Part shown: in pieces, positions 24,331-36,100 of the stretch
How the letters are laid out: each line of letters starts with the position of its first letter
Numbering within the stretch: the stretch's first letter is position 1
From: Locusta migratoria
Taxonomy: Eukaryota; Arthropoda; Insecta; Orthoptera; Acrididae
Reading direction: 5' to 3'
NCBI GenBank assembly: GCA_026315105.1
Contig: CM048746.1
Location: forward strand, 144,380,730-144,444,729
Length of the DNA: 64,000 bases
Translations under genes and position numbers: made by a program
The notes under the pieces: generated by a model
What the model saw: the letters and a program-made list of their open reading frames with translations, nothing else
Told to the model about the DNA's origin: nothing
The model's database searches: none

Positions 24331-24367
24331 TACAAACACACACACGCATGCGGGTGCGTGCACACAC

Positions 24368-24422
<55 letters not shown>

Positions 24423-24451
24423 GCACGCACACACGCATACACACACATATC
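24331..24451. repeat. (CA)n microsatellite
   Basis: A nearly pure CA dinucleotide tract runs through 24359-24420, with CACACGCATGCG-type imperfect edges on both sides. Confidence 0.97.
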
Positions 24452-25006
24452 CTTCCATATCCTCTTAAGGGTTCTGTATCATAATTGGAAGTGAATCGCC
24501 TACATTTATTTTGATATTTTGGTAATAATTGTTCTTTTCATATATTACATACTGTGCACTGTGCACATTTAAATATGTATATTCATAGTCTACTACCCCC
24601 AGAATATTCATTACACGATATATTAAACAGAATGAAATGAAAAGGTCCAGCACCTCTCGAGATGTCTGATAAGAACATAATACTTCTGTACATTGGATAC
24701 ATACATATAAATATATTTCTTTTATTAAAATAACATATAGCGTTTGTTAGATTGATCATTAAAGAAGCTTGTAAAATTAAATCAGTCATGTATTTTTCGG
24801 TATTTGATAATATTGTCTCATTCCATGTATCATAGAATTCAGGTATTACTTATATTAAAATAAATAGCTTAATGCCCACTGCTTCACATGCATAGTCTGA
24901 TTGGTCTGCACCAGTTGTTTCTCCCTTTTAATATAAAATTTCATAGATATACCTTAAGTACTATCATAATGAAATGTTGTGACACTACTTATAGCTGCGT
25001 CATAAT

Positions 25007-25205
25007 GGCCGTGCGTAGTGAGGAGCCATGTTGCAGTGTGCGCTGCTTTTCGCCCTCAGGAATTCGATTCGCACCTCAGGCATGAGGGTTTGTGTTGTCC
25101 TTAGCATAAGTTAGTCTATGTTAGTTTGAGTTAGTTTAATTAGTTTGTAAGCCTTAGGGACTTATGACCCCATAGTTAAGTCTCTTAAGATTTACAAACA
25201 TTTGA
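25007..25205 (+). mobile_element. Degenerate tRNA-derived SINE
   Basis: The head is diverged (GGCCGTGCGTAGTGAGGAGC). The B-box is AATTCGATTCGC near 25060, followed by CCTCAGGCATGAGGGTTTGT. The body reads GGGACTTATGACCCC and TTAAGTC, and the end ACAAACATTTGA belongs to the family. A local repeat of TAGTTTGAGTTAGTTTAA lies in the middle. It is an old copy. Confidence 0.8.
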
Positions 25206-25224
25206 TTTTACTACTTTTAACTTC

Positions 25225-25615
25225 CTATGGCACACCTTAAATGTTGAATTTTGAAAAATACCCCAACATGTGCCTTTTAAATTCCAATCAATCATGCAAA
25301 TATAATTTTTTGTATTCTGGGTTAAAAATAGACTGACTAGCAACGTATTTCCAAAATATGTTTCATCCCCTATTTCACCCCCTAAATGATTAATTTTCTG
25401 AAAATACCGAAACACGTGTCTTTTTAATTCTGACCAAGAAATCATATACTAATTTATGTCGTTGTATCTTCAAAATTGCCTTAATAACAAATGACTTTCG
25501 AAAAACAAAAACCTCTCCAATTTAACTCCATTGATGGTTGAAATTCCAAAAATACCAAAACACATACTTTATTAATTCTAACGAAAAATACGGATACCAA
25601 TTTTGCAGCTCCTGA

Positions 25616-25663
<48 letters not shown>

Positions 25664-25920
25664 TCTGCTACTTTACCCCTTTAGTTGTTGAATTTCCAAA
25701 AATACCGAAACTCGTATCTTTTTAATCCTGATCAAGAGTACGTATCGGAAATTTCGTGTTGTAGATTAAAATTTGAGTCAATAGCAATATATTTTTGAAA
25801 GTTTTTTGCATCCATTATTTTACCCACTTATTGGTTAAATTTCAAATAATTCTGAAACATGTATCTTTTAAATTCGAGCCTCGAATTAAAATCCTAAATT
25901 TTGTAGGACTAGCTTCAAAA
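25225..25920. repeat. Degenerate tandem monomers, period about 146-151 bp
   Basis: Five copies of a block like GTTGAATTTCCAAAAATACC followed by GAAACACGTATCTTTTTAAT begin near 25239, 25386, 25532, 25683 and 25833. The sequence between them (AATTTTGTAG, CTTCAAAATTGCC, ATTTTTGAAAGTTTTTTGCA) also recurs imperfectly. A pure T run of about 34 (25619-25652) interrupts the third period and may be the end of a small retroposed insert. No coding potential was seen. Confidence 0.7.
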
Positions 25921-27149
25921 TTACCTAAAAAAATTACAAAATAATGAGAATCATTGTTAGAATACAATAGAAAAGTGGTGTAAATAAACTGGTGGTGTTA
26001 ACAAAAAAACTGAAACATATCACATTATAGAATGTACACCAAGACAAATGCATTGGTAGGACACAATAGTAATAATCATTCTAATAATGATTCTGATAAT
26101 TTGTAATTAACTTTTACCCATCCCCAGTATTACCCTAAAATTCCTTTATGGTTGTTATAACCCAGCATCACTTCTATATCTGATGTTATGATGTTCATTT
26201 TTATGTTGTAATATACTGTTTTATTACAATATTTTTATCCCCTTCATAATTGTGTTACGTACTTCATGTATATCATCGCTTGGTACTCTGTATCATTATG
26301 CATACTGACACATAGTTTCTTCCATTTAATTTTACACATCTCAGTATTCCTCCTCATCATTACTGCATTACGATAAGGTGAAACTTTCTTATTTAAATTA
26401 GCATTAATTTCGCAAAGTAATAAATTATGTGATTTTGTGTTACAAATTGACAAAAATTTTTATCTCTATTTTGTTTTACCCGTTTGTGAGTAATTCACTT
26501 TTATGAAATCTAGAAACACTGTCCTACAACTATTGACATATTAATTCACATGCCTATCTTAATGGCTTTACACTGTCTTTTAATGGTTTGTATTTTATGG
26601 TATACCTCTGTATTACTTCTATTAAACATTTAAACATTTTTGTAAACACTGTAATTTACTTTTACTTCATCTTATTGTAAGTATGTTGCTTTGTGATATT
26701 TTGCCTCAGGTCTATGCCATTTTAGGAACCTATACTACAACATGAGTAGTCTGCATTTGGACATGATTCTTTAGGAACTTGGTTAATTTAGCCACATATT
26801 ACCTCTCATTTCAAATTTCTATATTTACCTTTACTACATAAGATTGAACCCCCCCCCCCTTCTGAACGACATCCTTCAGTAAGTGACAAGCAGTCTCATG
26901 TCTAAGTATACTGTACCTTACTATATAACTGAAGACACACATGTAGTCCTTCACTGAACCAAAATTACATTATCTGCCCTGTAATAAACTATCCCACTCT
27001 AAGCCCACTATATATTTATTACACTACCGTCTTCACAGCGATTAGAGGTCTATTTTTACGTTTCTACTCTATACATGTAGTAATCACATGGGTACGTTTT
27101 GCTCTGTCTTTTTGATATGGGACTCGATTTGCAAAATTGTGTGATCAAC
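25921..27149. other. Unassigned AT-rich DNA
   Basis: No element was recognised. A C run of about 11 lies at about 26850. Confidence 0.35.
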
Positions 27150-27340
27150 GTTGTTTGTATTATGTCTCCTGGGAGTTTTTCACAACGGCATTGTTCCATG
27201 AAATATTCTCGGTTTAGTAGCCGTATCATGTCGGATAAAATCGTAGAGCTTTCGATGGGATGCTCCGCCATCGTCATCAGGAGTAAAATCACTGACTGCC
27301 AGTTTTGGCAAGGTGTCCTGCTTATATAATCTTTCATCAT
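27150..27340 (-). mobile_element. Penelope-type terminal fragment with hammerhead-like core
   Basis: On the minus strand near 27246-27280 the sequence reads CTGATGA-C-GATGG-loop-CCATC-GAAAGC, with a perfect 5-bp stem. It is followed by ACGATTTTATCCGACATGAT and AACCGAGAATATTTCATGG, which I associate from memory with terminal regions of arthropod Penelope-like elements. No inverted partner was seen nearby, so this is a solo or truncated piece. The minus-strand 94-codon open frame at 27056-27340 runs through it and is unlikely to be a protein. Confidence 0.5.
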
Positions 27341-28072
27341 GATGTATGTAACCAGCTTATGATTATGACACTTTCTATTGTGTCACTTATAACACGAATT
27401 TTGATGTAATAGCATCATATGTTTGTTTTGTATGTTGTGATATAGTTTTTAAATTGCACCACATTCTATTTGTTATTTTAATCTTTTCTATACAGAAATT
27501 CTGTTTTAACTTGTTGATGCCTGCACCTTCTAACTGCGTTTACTTTTGTATTCAAAGCTGTTCATCCAAAGATATTACCATTATCGGTAACAAAGGTTCC
27601 ATAATCTTTGACTCATGCAATTAGCGGAAGGCACCTCCCCCATTTTTATTCGTAGTCTGTTCTTACCTATTATGTTGTGTTGACTGATAGGTTGTATCAA
27701 TGATAACCACTGCATTTTTAATACTTTTAGTTATACTGACTCCTGTTTGTCTCTACTATATGTATTTTATTTAATGTATTTTACAATTCAGCTTTAACAC
27801 CTTGTAAATATTCTTAACTACACAATAAATTGGTATTGCATTTACGTTTTCAATTTCATTATATGAAATTTTGCTGGTTATTTCCTCTCTTTGATTGTGC
27901 ACATTAATTACATTTATTTTCTATTTTTTTGTATAGTTTATCAATGAAGTTGGTCTATTGTCTGAAACTGGTTGATTTATAAGGTTTTTAATAAACGGCC
28001 TATGGTTTTGAAGATGCATTTTATGAAATATAATACGGCTGTTGACACTCGTCTTACCAAAGCATTACCTTA
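27341..28072. other. Unassigned AT-rich DNA
   Basis: Nothing was recognised. Confidence 0.3.
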
Positions 28073-28337
28073 AGTTGTCGTCGCGTTTTCACCCAATTTA
28101 ACGCAAAAGGAAATTGCATACCGTTGCGCAATATTACGCGGTTCCATTTTCGTAAGGAGAGAAACAAACAATTGTTAACTTATTACAGCACAACTGACGA
28201 CTGAGCAGTTACATCGATGTGCCATCTGGACTATAATCAGCTTATACACCAAGGTCAAATATATTGTGCCTACGCAAGCCTGCAACTTTGCCACATCTTG
28301 CAAGGAAAATCAGTCTGATAACTTTATTGTCGCACCT
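28073..28337 (-). mobile_element. mariner-type transposon 5' end fragment
   Basis: Reading on the minus strand from 28337, the end AGGTGCGACAATAAAGTTAT looks like a mariner terminal repeat. A short 5' UTR follows. The ATG at 28147-28145 then starts a 25-codon open stretch with MEPRNIAQRYAISFCVKLGE. This matches the conserved start of mariner-like transposases (an E-Q-R-x-x-I-x-F-C-x-K-L-G helix-turn-helix segment). The copy stops there, so over 90 percent of the transposase is missing. Confidence 0.75.
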
Positions 28338-28834
28338 TATATTTTACAGTTGTATATGTATTATGTCAGAATCGTCATGGTGTACGTTTAATATCCCCGT
28401 AATGCCCTTGTAAATCTGAAACTATCTAACAAAGAAAAATAACAAATATTAACATGAACTATATTGCTTTTTATTTATAATTTCAGACAAACTGTAGTTT
28501 ATTCAATTTTTGCGCAGTGTACACATTCTGGTTAGACCTGATGCTACGGACGTGTGGCGTTCACCTCTCTGCCTCCTCAGAGCCGCTGAGGGAGGAGTGG
28601 ATGAAGTTGTGAGGGATGGGGGCGCAGGTGCTCAAGCAGGCGGCGTGCTATCCACTCTGTGGAGCCTTTGATACTCTCCAGATATTGCAATATGCGTGCA
28701 AGGACGTGACTTGCATGCGAATATTACCACAGGCAGAGCCTCGTTTTACATCGCAACTCGGCAAGCACACAGGGCGGCAACAATCTCGGTGATCACATCT
28801 AAAATGTTACTGAGTAAATTAATCCACAAACCAA
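28338..28834. other. Unassigned DNA with a GC-richer patch
   Basis: 28540-28800 is visibly more GC-rich than its surroundings (for example CTGCCTCCTCAGAGCCGCTG). I see no coding frame or RNA fold there that I can name. Confidence 0.3.
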
Positions 28835-30060
28835 TTAGTTTAGATTAATACTTGTTCCATAGATCATGAATGCGGCACTTCGTAATGATGCGTCAGGTGT
28901 CAGGTGTCTTTACAAATTATTACTTAGTACTAAATATTACATGACACCATTTTTTTTATTTTTTATATATTTTTTTATTTACTAATTTATATCTAAACAT
29001 TCATCTATATTGTAGAAGGAGTTGCCATGCAGAAATTCTTTTAATGTATTTTTAAATGCTTGTTCACTATCTGTCTGGATTTTGATGGTGTTTGGTAGCT
29101 GACCAAAGACTTTTGTAGCAGAATAATTCACTCCTTTCTGTGCCAAAGCTAGATTTCACCTTGAATAGTGAAGATCATTCTTTCTCCTACTGTTGTAGGT
29201 ATGTACACTGCTAGTGCTTTTGAATTAGATGGGATTGGTAATAACAAATTTCATAAGTGAACGTATATACTGAGAAGCTACTTTGAAGATCCCTAACTCT
29301 TTAAATAAGTGTCTGCAGGATGATCTTGAATGGGCTCCGACAATTATTCTGATTACACGCTTTTGTGCAATGAATACTTTTTTACTCAATGATGAATTGC
29401 CCCAGAAAATGATGCCATACGAAAGCAGAGAATGAAAATAGGCAGAGTAAGCTAATTTACTGAGACATATATCACCAAAATTTGCAATTACCCTAATAGC
29501 ATGAGTTGCTGAACTCAAACGTTTCAGCGGATCTTCAATGTCTATATTTATTGATGGTGTCATTCCATTTACTGCATGGAACTGTATGTACTGTTTTTAT
29601 CAAAATTTAATGATAGTCCGTTTGCTGAGAACCACTTAATGATTTTCTGAAAGACGTCCTTTACAATTTCATCAGTTAGTTCTTGTCTTTCAGGTGGAAT
29701 GACTATACTTGTATCATCGGCAAAAAGAACCAGCTTTGCATCTTCATGAATATCGAATGGCTAGTCATCAATATGTATTAAGAACAGCAAAGGGCACCCC
29801 ATTTTTATTGCTCTCCAGTTTGAGGAATCAGCTATGTTTTGCATATTATTAGAACTAGTAATATCAACTTTCTGCACTCTTCCTGTTAGGTATGATTTAA
29901 ACCAGTTGTCCACTGTCCCATTCATACCACAATACTTCAGTTTATCTAAAAGAATTCTATGATTTAAACAATCAAAAGCCTGGAGAGATCACAAAAAATC
30001 GAACGGGTGATGTTCGGTTATTCAGAGCATTTTATATTTCATTGGTGAAATTTTTCATAT
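28835..30060 (-). mobile_element. Jockey/CR1-type LINE, 3' portion, 5'-truncated
   Basis: The minus strand encodes the C-terminal half of a reverse transcriptase with frameshifts. From about 30000 down to 29580 the translation gives FKSYLTGRVQKVDITSSNN, the active-site region LVLFADDTSIVI and FSANGLSLNFDKN. The frame at 29225-29563 gives LKRLSSATHAIRVIANF, LAYSAYFHSLLSYGIIFWGN and QKRVIRIIVGAHSRSSCRHL. A 3' UTR of about 390 bp follows, ending near 28835, and the 3' end resembles that of a common grasshopper LINE from memory. The FADD motif is intact, but the ORF is broken several times and the 5' end is missing. Confidence 0.85.
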
Positions 30061-30639
30061 CCTCCGTTTCGTAGTTATTTGTTTCTAGGTGGATAGGTGA
30101 GGCTGTAAAAAAAAAATTCTCGTCACGCAAAGATAGTTTTATCTATGACTACAGTTGCATTTGTGTTACAATATCCACACGTTTTCAGAACAAATAGAAC
30201 ACCCTGCAAGACTGTAGGAGAGAGTCGTGCAGTATCGGCAAGCATACAGTATTGACCACTGTAGTAATTTCCTTTTCGCCGTTAGATGTGTAACGTTTGC
30301 ACAAACTAGTGTCAATGTTGAGTGCTCATGATCTCTGAAGTCGCCTATCTTCATTGCTTTGTTTACTGTATGTGACTGATGGTGGTTGTTGTTGGTCTGA
30401 GTGTACAGAAGATATTTCGTGACCTCTGGTACTCCTCTTCATTCTGACTAATTTCGTTGCTGTATTTTGGTTGCCTGTGGTATATAAAGAATGGAATCAG
30501 CGAACCATTTCATGATAGTTTTTATAAAATAACTTGTAATGGGAATGCATACCAAAGCACGTGTGCCCTGCAATATCGGCCATCTGGCTGTCTTTTAGTA
30601 TCCGCCAGAACTAAATTCAACTGATAGAAAACCAGCTGT
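30061..30639. other. Unassigned DNA
   Basis: An A run lies at about 30105. Nothing else was recognised. Confidence 0.3.
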
Positions 30640-30975
30640 CAGCTAAGAAGGGAAAGCTGAAAGGTGGAAGGAATACATATTGGGGCTCTATAAACGAAAC
30701 GAAACTCAGAGACAATATTGTAGGAAAGGAAGAGAAAGTAGGTGAAAATAAAATAAGAGATACTATACTGAGAGATGAATTTGACAGAAAACTGAAAGAT
30801 CTAAGTCAAAACAAGGCCACATTTATAGAAATTAATTAATCGTGAATTTACCACTGGAGGGAGAGCAAGAGATGAATACAGTATGAAGATTCAAGCGGAT
30901 GTAAGTTGTCGTTCTTACGAGGAGATGAAGGGGCTTGCGTAAGATACAGTAATAACATATGAAAATGACTGTAAG
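30640..30975 (+). mobile_element. RTE-type LINE fragment with internal deletion
   Basis: Plus-strand translation near 30656-30815 gives AERWKEYILGLYKRNE, then in another frame NIVGKEEKVGENKIRDTILR and DEFDRKLKDL, typical of the linker before the RTE reverse transcriptase. At about 30860-30955 the translation jumps to GRARDEYSMKIQADVSCRSY and EEMKGLA, the C-terminal motif also seen in the RTE fragment at 6668-6997. The RT domain between them is absent, so this is an internally deleted and decayed copy. Confidence 0.65.
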
Positions 30976-31344
30976 CAAGGTGATTTCTATGGAAATAACC
31001 GCCTGGGAGGCAGCCAAAGTGTTTCCTGTATCTCGAAGCACTCTCGGAGACAGGATATGACCACTTAAAGTAAGTAATTCGTTACCATTAACTCCTCAAG
31101 ATTTAAAAACTCTGGTGCTGAAGAAATGGAAAGTCAATTAGTACATTATATAAAATATTTAGATAATAAGTATATGCCTCTCCACAAAACGGAATCCTTG
31201 CATTTTGCGTTTGTTTCGGCTGAAAAACTGAAATCGACAAAGGCCTCTGAAGTGAAAGTAAAGAAGATGAAACCGAGTGGCCACAACAGTGAGATCTTGT
31301 TATCATCACCTTTTAACCAACAATTATAATAGATAATAGATAAA
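30976..31344. other. Unassigned DNA
   Basis: An open frame of 67 codons at 31126-31329 (+) overlaps an 80-codon minus-strand frame. Neither has a recognisable motif. Confidence 0.3.
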
Positions 31345-32332
31345 GTTTCCAAACGATTTCTCATACACAAACAGCAGTTGACCGGCATTGCCTGGTGAAA
31401 CGTTGTTGTGATTTCTCGTATTAAGAGGGGAAATGTGTAACAACACGTTTCCGACTTTGATAAAGATCGGATTGTAGCCTATCGCGATTGCGGTTTATCG
31501 TATCGTGACATTGCTGCTCGCGTTGGTCGCGATCCAATGGCTGTTAGCAGAATATGGACTCGGTGGGTTCAGGAGGGCAATACGGAACGCCGTGCTGGAT
31601 CCTAACTGCCTCGTATCACTAGCAGTCGAGATGATAGGCATCTTGTCCGCATGGCTGTAACGGATCTTGCAGCCACATCTCGATCCCCAAGTTAACATAT
31701 GGACTATCAGCTCGGAGACCATGGCTGCAGTATTCGTCATCTCCATACTGGCGTATCACCCGGCGTGATGATATGGGGTGCCACTGGTTTCACGTCTCGG
31801 TCACCTCTTGTTCGCATCGACCGCAAACAGTGGCCGTTACATTTCAGATGTGTTACGACCCGTGGCTGTACCATTCATTCGAACCCTGCGACACCCTCCA
31901 TTTCAGCAGGATAATGCACAACAGCATGTTGCAGGACCTGTACGGGCCTTTCTGGATACGAGAAATGTTCGACAGCTGCCCTGGCCAGCACATTCTCCAG
32001 ATCTCTCACCAATTGAAAACGTCTGGTCAATGGTGGACGAGCAACTGGCTCGTCACAATATGCCAGTCACTACTCTTGATGACTTGTGGTATCGTGTTGA
32101 AGCTGCAAGGGCATCTGTACCTGTGCACGCCATCCAATCTCTGACTCAATTCCCAGGCGTATCAAGGCCGTTATTACGGCCAGAGGTGGTTGTTCTGTCT
32201 ACCGACTTTTCATGACCTATGCACCCAAATTGCCTGAAAATTCAATCACATGTTACTTCTAACATAATATATCTGTCCAATGAATACCGGTTTATAATTA
32301 GCATTTCTTCAGTTTTAATGGCCACTAGTGTA
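31345..32332 (+). mobile_element. Tc1-type transposon, left-truncated and internally deleted
   Basis: This is the same family as the element at 55382-56798 (opposite strand). The right terminal repeat ends TTTTAATGGCCACTAGTGTA at 32313-32332, with TA at the end. The left terminal repeat is missing: similarity begins around 31345 inside the element. About 350 bp is deleted in the middle compared with the other copy, near 31690-31760. Confidence 0.85.
31446..32215 (+). pseudogene. Tc1-type DD34E transposase, broken
   Basis: The N-terminal helix-turn-helix remnant at about 31449-31680 reads DFDKDRIVAYRDCGLSYRDI, then AARVGRD and RWVQEGNTERRAG, followed by a stop. The C-terminal catalytic part at 31778-32215 contains FQQDNAQQHVA (second Asp), VRQLPWPAHSPDLSPIENVW (catalytic Glu) and WYRVEAARASVP. 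The block carrying the first Asp falls in the internal deletion. In Tc1/mariner elements this enzyme cuts and pastes the element into TA sites. With a missing Asp block, a stop and a frameshift, this copy cannot work. Confidence 0.87.
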
Positions 32333-32638
32333 ACATACTTGTAATATTAATATTAACCTTCAAACGTTCACAGCAAAAATAAATAAATAAAAATAAAAAA
32401 AATAAAAAAATAAAAAAAGGAAAGAAAGTAGTGGCCGATACTGCATGACTCTCACCTAAGTACATAGTCACAGAACATATACATTAGTATATTCTGAAGA
32501 ATGCTTAGCATTTAAACCATACCGAGTCAACATCAGTATCGCAGCACAACACCAGATACCGGTATAATGTGTCTGTGGCATTCGTTGTCTGTATAAACCG
32601 AAGGCGATGGATCAGAGTGTGGTTAGCAGACGTCGAAG
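32333..32638. other. A-rich low-complexity and unassigned DNA
   Basis: An AAATA/AAAAT-rich stretch lies at 32378-32420. Nothing else was recognised. Confidence 0.4.
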
Positions 32639-33010
32639 ATGCCTCGGAGGCACATGCGTGAACCATACTGTCAGATCAGTCAGTTTCAAAGAGGGTGCAT
32701 TATATTCATGAGTGAATGTAGTAATCAGAGATATTGTTGCTCTTGAGAGACGAGGTTTATCATCAGTGCAGTCGGTGCGCGCAGAATGGTTCACATAAGG
32801 CCGAGGAGATGGATCAGGTCGCACCACCGAGACCTAAAAAAGATCGACATCTCATCCGTAAGGCGTTGCAGGTCATATTTAAGTCCTTTCCAGGCACATG
32901 CATCAGTGAAACTGCTGAAAATATCGGAGACTCCACGGTGAAACTCTCCGTCGGCTTTCGTTACGGCATGGGCAACGTGCGCCTCGTTCACGTTTTCGCC
33001 GACCTTTGAA
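32639..33010 (+). pseudogene. Tc1-like transposase N-terminal remnant (second family)
   Basis: From the ATG at 32639 the translation is MPRRHMREPYCQISQFQRGC, then IIFMSE. This resembles the start of Tc1-like transposases, where an x-x-F-x-R-G-x-I helix begins the paired DNA-binding region. Downstream frames to about 33010 are shifted and I can follow only weak similarity (CSNQRYCC, KKDRHLIRKA). It differs from the Tc1 family at 31.3 and 55.4 kb. It is truncated and decayed, and ends just before the LINE at 33160. Confidence 0.45.
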
Positions 33011-33192
33011 TAAAGTGCAGAAACAGCTACATGACAATGATGCATCAGTATAGAAATGACGAGAAAGGCATCAGATAGTTTTAGAAAATGATGGCAATAT
33101 TTTGGTTCGTCGGAGAGTCTTAGGTACAAAGTATACGGCACCATATGAAGGCCTTATGGTGTTCTGCATCTACATACATATTCCGCAATCCT

Positions 33193-36100
33193 CCCAAAAG
33201 TGCGTAGCGGAGGGTACTCAGTTACTTGCTTTCTTGTTCTACTCCCGTACAGATAGAACGATTAAAAAACGAATACTGATTTGTGGTCTTTAGGCGAAAT
33301 GTAGTTTCGCAACAGTAGAATCGTTCTGCAGTTCACGTCGAATTCCGGCCCTTGAAAAGAACGTTGCCTTTATCGAGTGATCCTCGCGCATTGTACAAAT
33401 CTAGCAGCTACAAACCTAGCCGTCCGTCTCAGAACTGCCACCCAAAAGTGCGTAGCGGAGGGTACTCAGTTACTTGCTTTCCTGTTCTACTCCCGTACAG
33501 ATAGAACGATTAAAAAACGAATACTGATTTGTGGTCTTTAGGCGAAATGTAGTTTCGCAACAGTAGAATCGTTCTGCAGTTCACGTCGAATTCCGGCCCT
33601 TGAAAAGAACGTTGCCTTTATCGAGTGATCCTCGCGCATTGTACAAATCTAGCAGCTACAAACCTAGCCGTCCGTCTCAGAACTGCCACCCAAAAGTGCG
33701 TAGCGGAGGGTACTCAGTTACTTGCTTTCCTGTTCTACTCCCGTACAGGTAGAACGATTAAAAAACGAATACTGATTTGTGGTCTTTAGGCGAAATGTAG
33801 TTTCGCAACAGTAGAATCGTTCTGCAGTTCACGTCAAATTCCGGCCCTTGAAAAGAACGTTGCCTTTATCGAGTGATCCTCGCGCATTGTACAAATCTAG
33901 CAGCTACAAACCTAGCCGTCCGTCTCAGAACTGCCACCCAAAAGTGCGTAGCGGAGGGTACTCAGTTACTTGCTTTCCTGTTCTACTCCCGTACAGGTAG
34001 AACGATTAAAAAACGAATACTGATTTGTGGTCTTTAGGCGAAATGTAGTTTCGCAACAGTAGAATCGTTCTGCAGTTCACGTCAAATTCCGGCCCTTGAA
34101 AAGAACGTTGCCTTTATCGAGTGATCCTCGCGCATTGTACAAATCTAGCAGCTACAAACCTAGCCGTCCGTCTCAGAACTGCCACCCAAAAGTGCGTAGC
34201 GGAGGGTACTCAGTTACTTGCTTTCCTGTTCTACTCCCGTACAGGTAGAACGATTAGAAAACGAATACTGATTTGTGGTCTTTAGGCGAAATGTAGTTTC
34301 GCAACAGTAGAATCGTTCTGCAGTTCACGTCAAATTCCGGCCCTTGAAAAGAACGTTGCCTTTATCGAGTGATCCTCGCGCATTGTACAAATCTAGCAGC
34401 TACAAACCTAGCCGTCCGTCTCAGAACTGCCACCCAAAAGTGCGTAGCGGAGGGTACTCAGTTACTTGCTTTCCTGTTCTACTCCCGTACAGGTAGAACG
34501 ATTAAAAAACGAATACTGATTTGTGGTCTTTAGGCGAAATGTAGTTTCGCAACAGTAGAATCGTTCTGCAGTTCACGTCAAATTCCGGCCCTTGAAAAGA
34601 ACGTTGCCTTTATTGAGTGATCCTCGCGCATTGTACAAATCTAGCAGCTACAAACCTAGCCGTCCGTCTCAGAACTGCCACCCAAAAGTGCGTAGCGGAG
34701 GGTACTCAGTTACTTGCTTTCCTGTTCTACTCCCGTACAGGTAGAACGATTAAAAAACGAATACTGATTTGTGGTCTTTAGGCGAAATGTAGTTTCGCAA
34801 CAGTAGAATCGTTCTGCAGTTCACGTCAAATTCCGGCCCTTGAAAAGAACGTTGCCTTTATTGAGTGATCCTCGCGCATTGTACAAATCTAGCAGCTACA
34901 AACCTAGCCGTCCGTCTCAGAACTGCCACCCAAAAGTGCGTAGCGGAGGGTACTCAGTTACTTGCTTTCCTGTTCTACTCCCGTACAGGTAGAACGATTA
35001 AAAAACGAATACTGATTTGTGGTCTTTAGGCGAAATGTAGTTTCGCAACAGTAGAATCGTTCTGCAGTTCACGTCAAATTCCGGCCCTTGAAAAGAACGT
35101 TGCCTTTATCGAGTGATCCTCGCGCATTGTACAAATCTAGCAGCTACAAACCTAGCCGTCCGTCTCAGAACTGCCACCCAAAAGTGCGTAGCGGAGGGTA
35201 CTCAGTTACTTGCTTTCCTGTTCTACTCCCGTACAGGTAGAACGATTAAAAAACGAATACTGATTTGTGGTCTTTAGGCGAAATGTAGTTTCGCAACAGT
35301 AGAATCGTTCTGCAGTTCACGTCAAATTCCGGCCCTTGAAAAGAACGTTGCCTTTATTGAGTGATCCTCGCGCATTGTACAAATCTAGCAGCTACAAACC
35401 TAGCCGTCCGTCTCAGAACTGCCACCCAAAAGTGCGTAGCGGAGGGTACTCAGTTACTTGCTTTCCTGTTCTACTCCCGTACAGGTAGAACGATTAAAAA
35501 ACGAATACTGATTTGTGGTCTTTAGGCGAAATGTAGTTTCGCAACAGTAGAATCGTTCTGCAGTTCACGTCAAATTCCGGCCCTTGAAAAGAACGTTGCC
35601 TTTATCGAGTGATCCTCGCGCATTGTACAAATCTAGCAGCTACAAACCTAGCCGTCCGTCTCAGAACTGCCACCCAAAAGTGCGTAGCGGAGGGTACTCA
35701 GTTACTTGCTTTCCTGTTCTACTCCCGTACAGGTAGAACGATTAAAAAACGAATACTGATTTGTGGTCTTTAGGCGAAATGTAGTTTCGCAACAGTAGAA
35801 TCGTTCTGCAGTTCACGTCAAATTCCGGCCCTTGAAAAGAACGTTGCCTTTATCGAGTGATCCTCGCGCATTGTACAAATCTAGCAGCTACAAACCTAGC
35901 CGTCCGTCTCAGAACTGCCACCCAAAAGTGCGTAGCGGAGGGTACTCAGTTACTTGCTTTCCTGTTCTACTCCCGTACAGGTAGAACGATTAAAAAACGA
36001 ATACTGATTTGTGGTCTTTAGGCGAAATGTAGTTTCGCAACAGTAGAATCGTTCTGCAGTTCACGTCAAATTCCGGCCCTTGAAAAGAACGTTGCCTTTA

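Larger units (their letters stand above)
22819..25006. other. Unassigned AT-rich DNA with two low-complexity or repeat pieces
   Basis: Apart from the small repeat-like fragment at about 23.1 kb and the (CA)n tract at 24.3-24.5 kb, nothing was recognised. Open frames in 24.2-24.4 kb on the minus strand encode the microsatellite. Confidence 0.35.

Noticed and set aside
24211..24444. Cys/Val-rich protein on the minus strand
   Set aside because: It is a translation of the (CA)n microsatellite.
32791..33144. 117-codon minus-strand protein
   Set aside because: It is antisense to the Tc1-like remnant, with no motif of its own.
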